Program-made: the position numbers and the translations under genes
Notes under the pieces: model-generated
Told to the model about the DNA's origin: nothing
The model's input: only the letters and a program-made list of their open reading frames with translations
Database searches by the model: none
Source of the DNA: Pseudomonadota bacterium
Lineage (GTDB): Bacteria; Pseudomonadota; Gammaproteobacteria; Burkholderiales; Chitinibacteraceae
Length of the DNA: 64,000 nucleotides
Assembly (NCBI GenBank): GCA_026399755.1
Contig: JAPLQI010000086.1
Location: 1 to 64,000 of the forward strand
Reading direction: 5' to 3'
Shown here: in pieces, positions 62,951 to 64,000 of the stretch
Numbering within the stretch: the first letter of the stretch is position 1
Layout: every line of letters starts with the position of its first letter

Positions 62951-63748
62951 TTAGAAGCCTAAGCTTTCTAATAAGTCGTCGACTTGGCCTTGATTTGTAA
63001 CGATATCTGTTCTGCCCTCAGGATTAATAACAGGGCCGTTAAGTAGCGATGCTTCCTCTTCTGGTTTTAGTCCTTCGACTTTAGTGCCACCCTGTGGAGA
63101 GAACATCAGCAAGAAGTCCATCAAATGGGCCTCCATTTGCTTGGACATATCGAGTACTTTTTTAATGACTTGTCCAGTTAGATCTTGGAAATCTTGTGCC
63201 ATCATGATTTCCAACATCTTGCTGCTGATTTGATCAGAGCCCTTCACCGTTTCATTTAAATGTGTTCTGGTTTTTTCAACCAGTGCTTTAAATTCATCGA
63301 CAGATAACTGGTTTGCTAATAACTTGTCCCATTGGCCGCCCAAGTCCTTTGCGTCATCACTTATTTTGTCTTGGATAGGTTTTGCAGCATCCAAAGCATT
63401 GAGTGTGCGATCTGCGGCTTGCTCAGTGAGCGTAGCAATATAGGAAAGACGATCACGCGCATCAGGAATATCAGTGGCTGCTTTTTCTAGTGATTTATCT
63501 AGGCCTAACTCTTTAAGTGTATCGTGCAATTTTCTAGTTAAATGCCCAATATGTGAAAACATAGCGCGTGCAGGATCATTTAATTCTTCGGCAGTCAGCG
63601 TGGGCATAGAGCTGGTGGCAGCGGGGCTAGCTTCAACCTTGGCTGGGGCCGTCTCTGTGGGTTCACTATCCTGATTGGAATGAACGATACTATCGAATAG
63701 CGCTTCTAGGTCTGCGGAATCTCCGCTATTTAGTGCATGATCGTTCAC
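62951..63748 (-). CDS. cheZ: CheY-P phosphatase CheZ
   Basis: A 265-residue helical phosphatase that resets CheY. The catalytic segment is MMAQDFQDLTGQVIKKVL (Asp and Gln), and the C-terminal CheY-binding peptide is GQVDDLLESLGF. An N-terminal acidic and Pro/Thr-rich stretch (about 30-50) precedes the helical domain. It lies between cheY and cheA in one operon. Confidence 0.95.
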   Translation of the reverse strand: MNDHALNSGDSADLEALFDSIVHSNQDSEPTETAPAKVEASPAATSSMPTLTAEELNDPARAMFSHIGHLTRKLHDTLKELGLDKSLEKAATDIPDARDRLSYIATLTEQAADRTLNALDAAKPIQDKISDDAKDLGGQWDKLLANQLSVDEFKALVEKTRTHLNETVKGSDQISSKMLEIMMAQDFQDLTGQVIKKVLDMSKQMEAHLMDFLLMFSPQGGTKVEGLKPEEEASLLNGPVINPEGRTDIVTNQGQVDDLLESLGF

Positions 63749-63781
63749 AGTCGCCTCCGGTGCGTCTGTCAGGTTCTTGTT

Positions 63782-64000
63782 CTACTTGCTCATATTGGCG
63801 AAAACTTTTTTCAGTTTTTCATCCAATGTGGCGGCTGTGAAAGGTTTTACGATATATCCGTTTGCGCCTGCCGTAGCCGCTTCAATGATGTTTTCTTTTT
63901 TTGCTTCAGCGGTCACCATCATGACGGGTAAGTGCTTGAGCTGGGCATCTGCACGAATGGCGCGCAGTAGCTCAATCCCTGTCATGTTAGGCATGTTCCA
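63782..64000 (-). CDS. cheY: Chemotaxis response regulator CheY (5' end cut by window)
   Basis: The C-terminal 72 residues of a CheY receiver domain: [18 protein letters not shown], the Thr/Ser position in [13 protein letters not shown] and the conserved Lys in [10 protein letters not shown]. The Asp that is phosphorylated lies outside the window. It is the first gene of the cheY-cheZ-cheA unit. Confidence 0.93.
   Translation of the reverse strand, partial: WNMPNMTGIELLRAIRADAQLKHLPVMMVTAEAKKENIIEAATAGANGYIVKPFTAATLDEKLKKVFANMSK

Overview
The window looks like a chromosome segment of a betaproteobacterium, most probably a member of the Neisseriales (Iodobacter/Deefgea/Chromobacterium-like). 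This is an inference from gene content and order: amiC-tsaE, exbB-exbD-lpxK-Trm112-kdsB-adk, a Nudix-ThiE fusion, pilU, a cheY-cheZ-cheA operon and many AT-moderate housekeeping genes. No rRNA or tRNA gene was seen. There is no plasmid or prophage module; the accessory character comes from short dispersed repeats.

Layout. 0-6 kb: end of an unknown gene, a GNAT acetyltransferase, amiC-tsaE divergent from queG, then a chemoreceptor. 6-8.1 kb: a 5'-truncated GFA-family remnant next to a MITE-like element, then a PadR regulator with a HAAS-domain membrane protein. 8.2-13.6 kb: a copper-handling island (DUF2946-type protein, MbnP lipoprotein, MbnH di-haem enzyme, histidine-rich outer-membrane barrel, PCuAC chaperone). 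14-22 kb: peptide permease, murI, patatin-like lipase, HxlR/SDR pair, DUF2845 protein, recQ. 22-32 kb: DUF669-like orphan, isochorismatase-family hydrolase, katA, an IMPa-like M60 lipoprotein peptidase, a Sel1-repeat protein and CpdB. 32-38 kb: FAD oxidoreductase, OmpA-type lipoprotein, PlsC, and an alpha/beta-hydrolase plus M14-type hydrolase pair. 38-42 kb: three solute-binding proteins, one ABC permease and an MFS pseudogene. 42.4-47.5 kb: a sulfur amino-acid cluster (candidate Cys-containing leader peptide, 2OG-Fe dioxygenase, cystathionine beta-synthase, cystathionine gamma-lyase, PatB-type C-S lyase). 47.7-53.4 kb: MFS efflux pump plus MarR, pilU, Nudix-ThiE, a FixH-like membrane protein, a YgjP-type metallopeptidase. 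53.8-59.4 kb: xseA opposite the exbBD-lpxK-kdsB-adk run. 59.5-64 kb: an EAL-HDOD protein and cheA-cheZ-cheY (cheY cut by the window end).

Many intergenic gaps hold dispersed repeats. A core of about 230 bp occurs four times. Two copies lie in elements of about 410 bp bounded by GTAGGGCGGGTG-type arms. The other two lie in elements of about 310 and 406 bp bounded by GATGTTACGCA-type inverted repeats. Shorter palindromes with the same GTAGGG...CCCTAC ends (families A, B and F) and CACAGAG palindromes (family E) fill further gaps. No transposase lies in the window, so these look non-autonomous.

The most interesting items are the MbnP/MbnH copper cluster with its histidine-rich barrel, the two-ended MITE-like family, and the 19-codon Cys-containing open frame with a strong ribosome-binding site ahead of the sulfur cluster. 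All functions are read from sequence motifs by eye; no database search was run.
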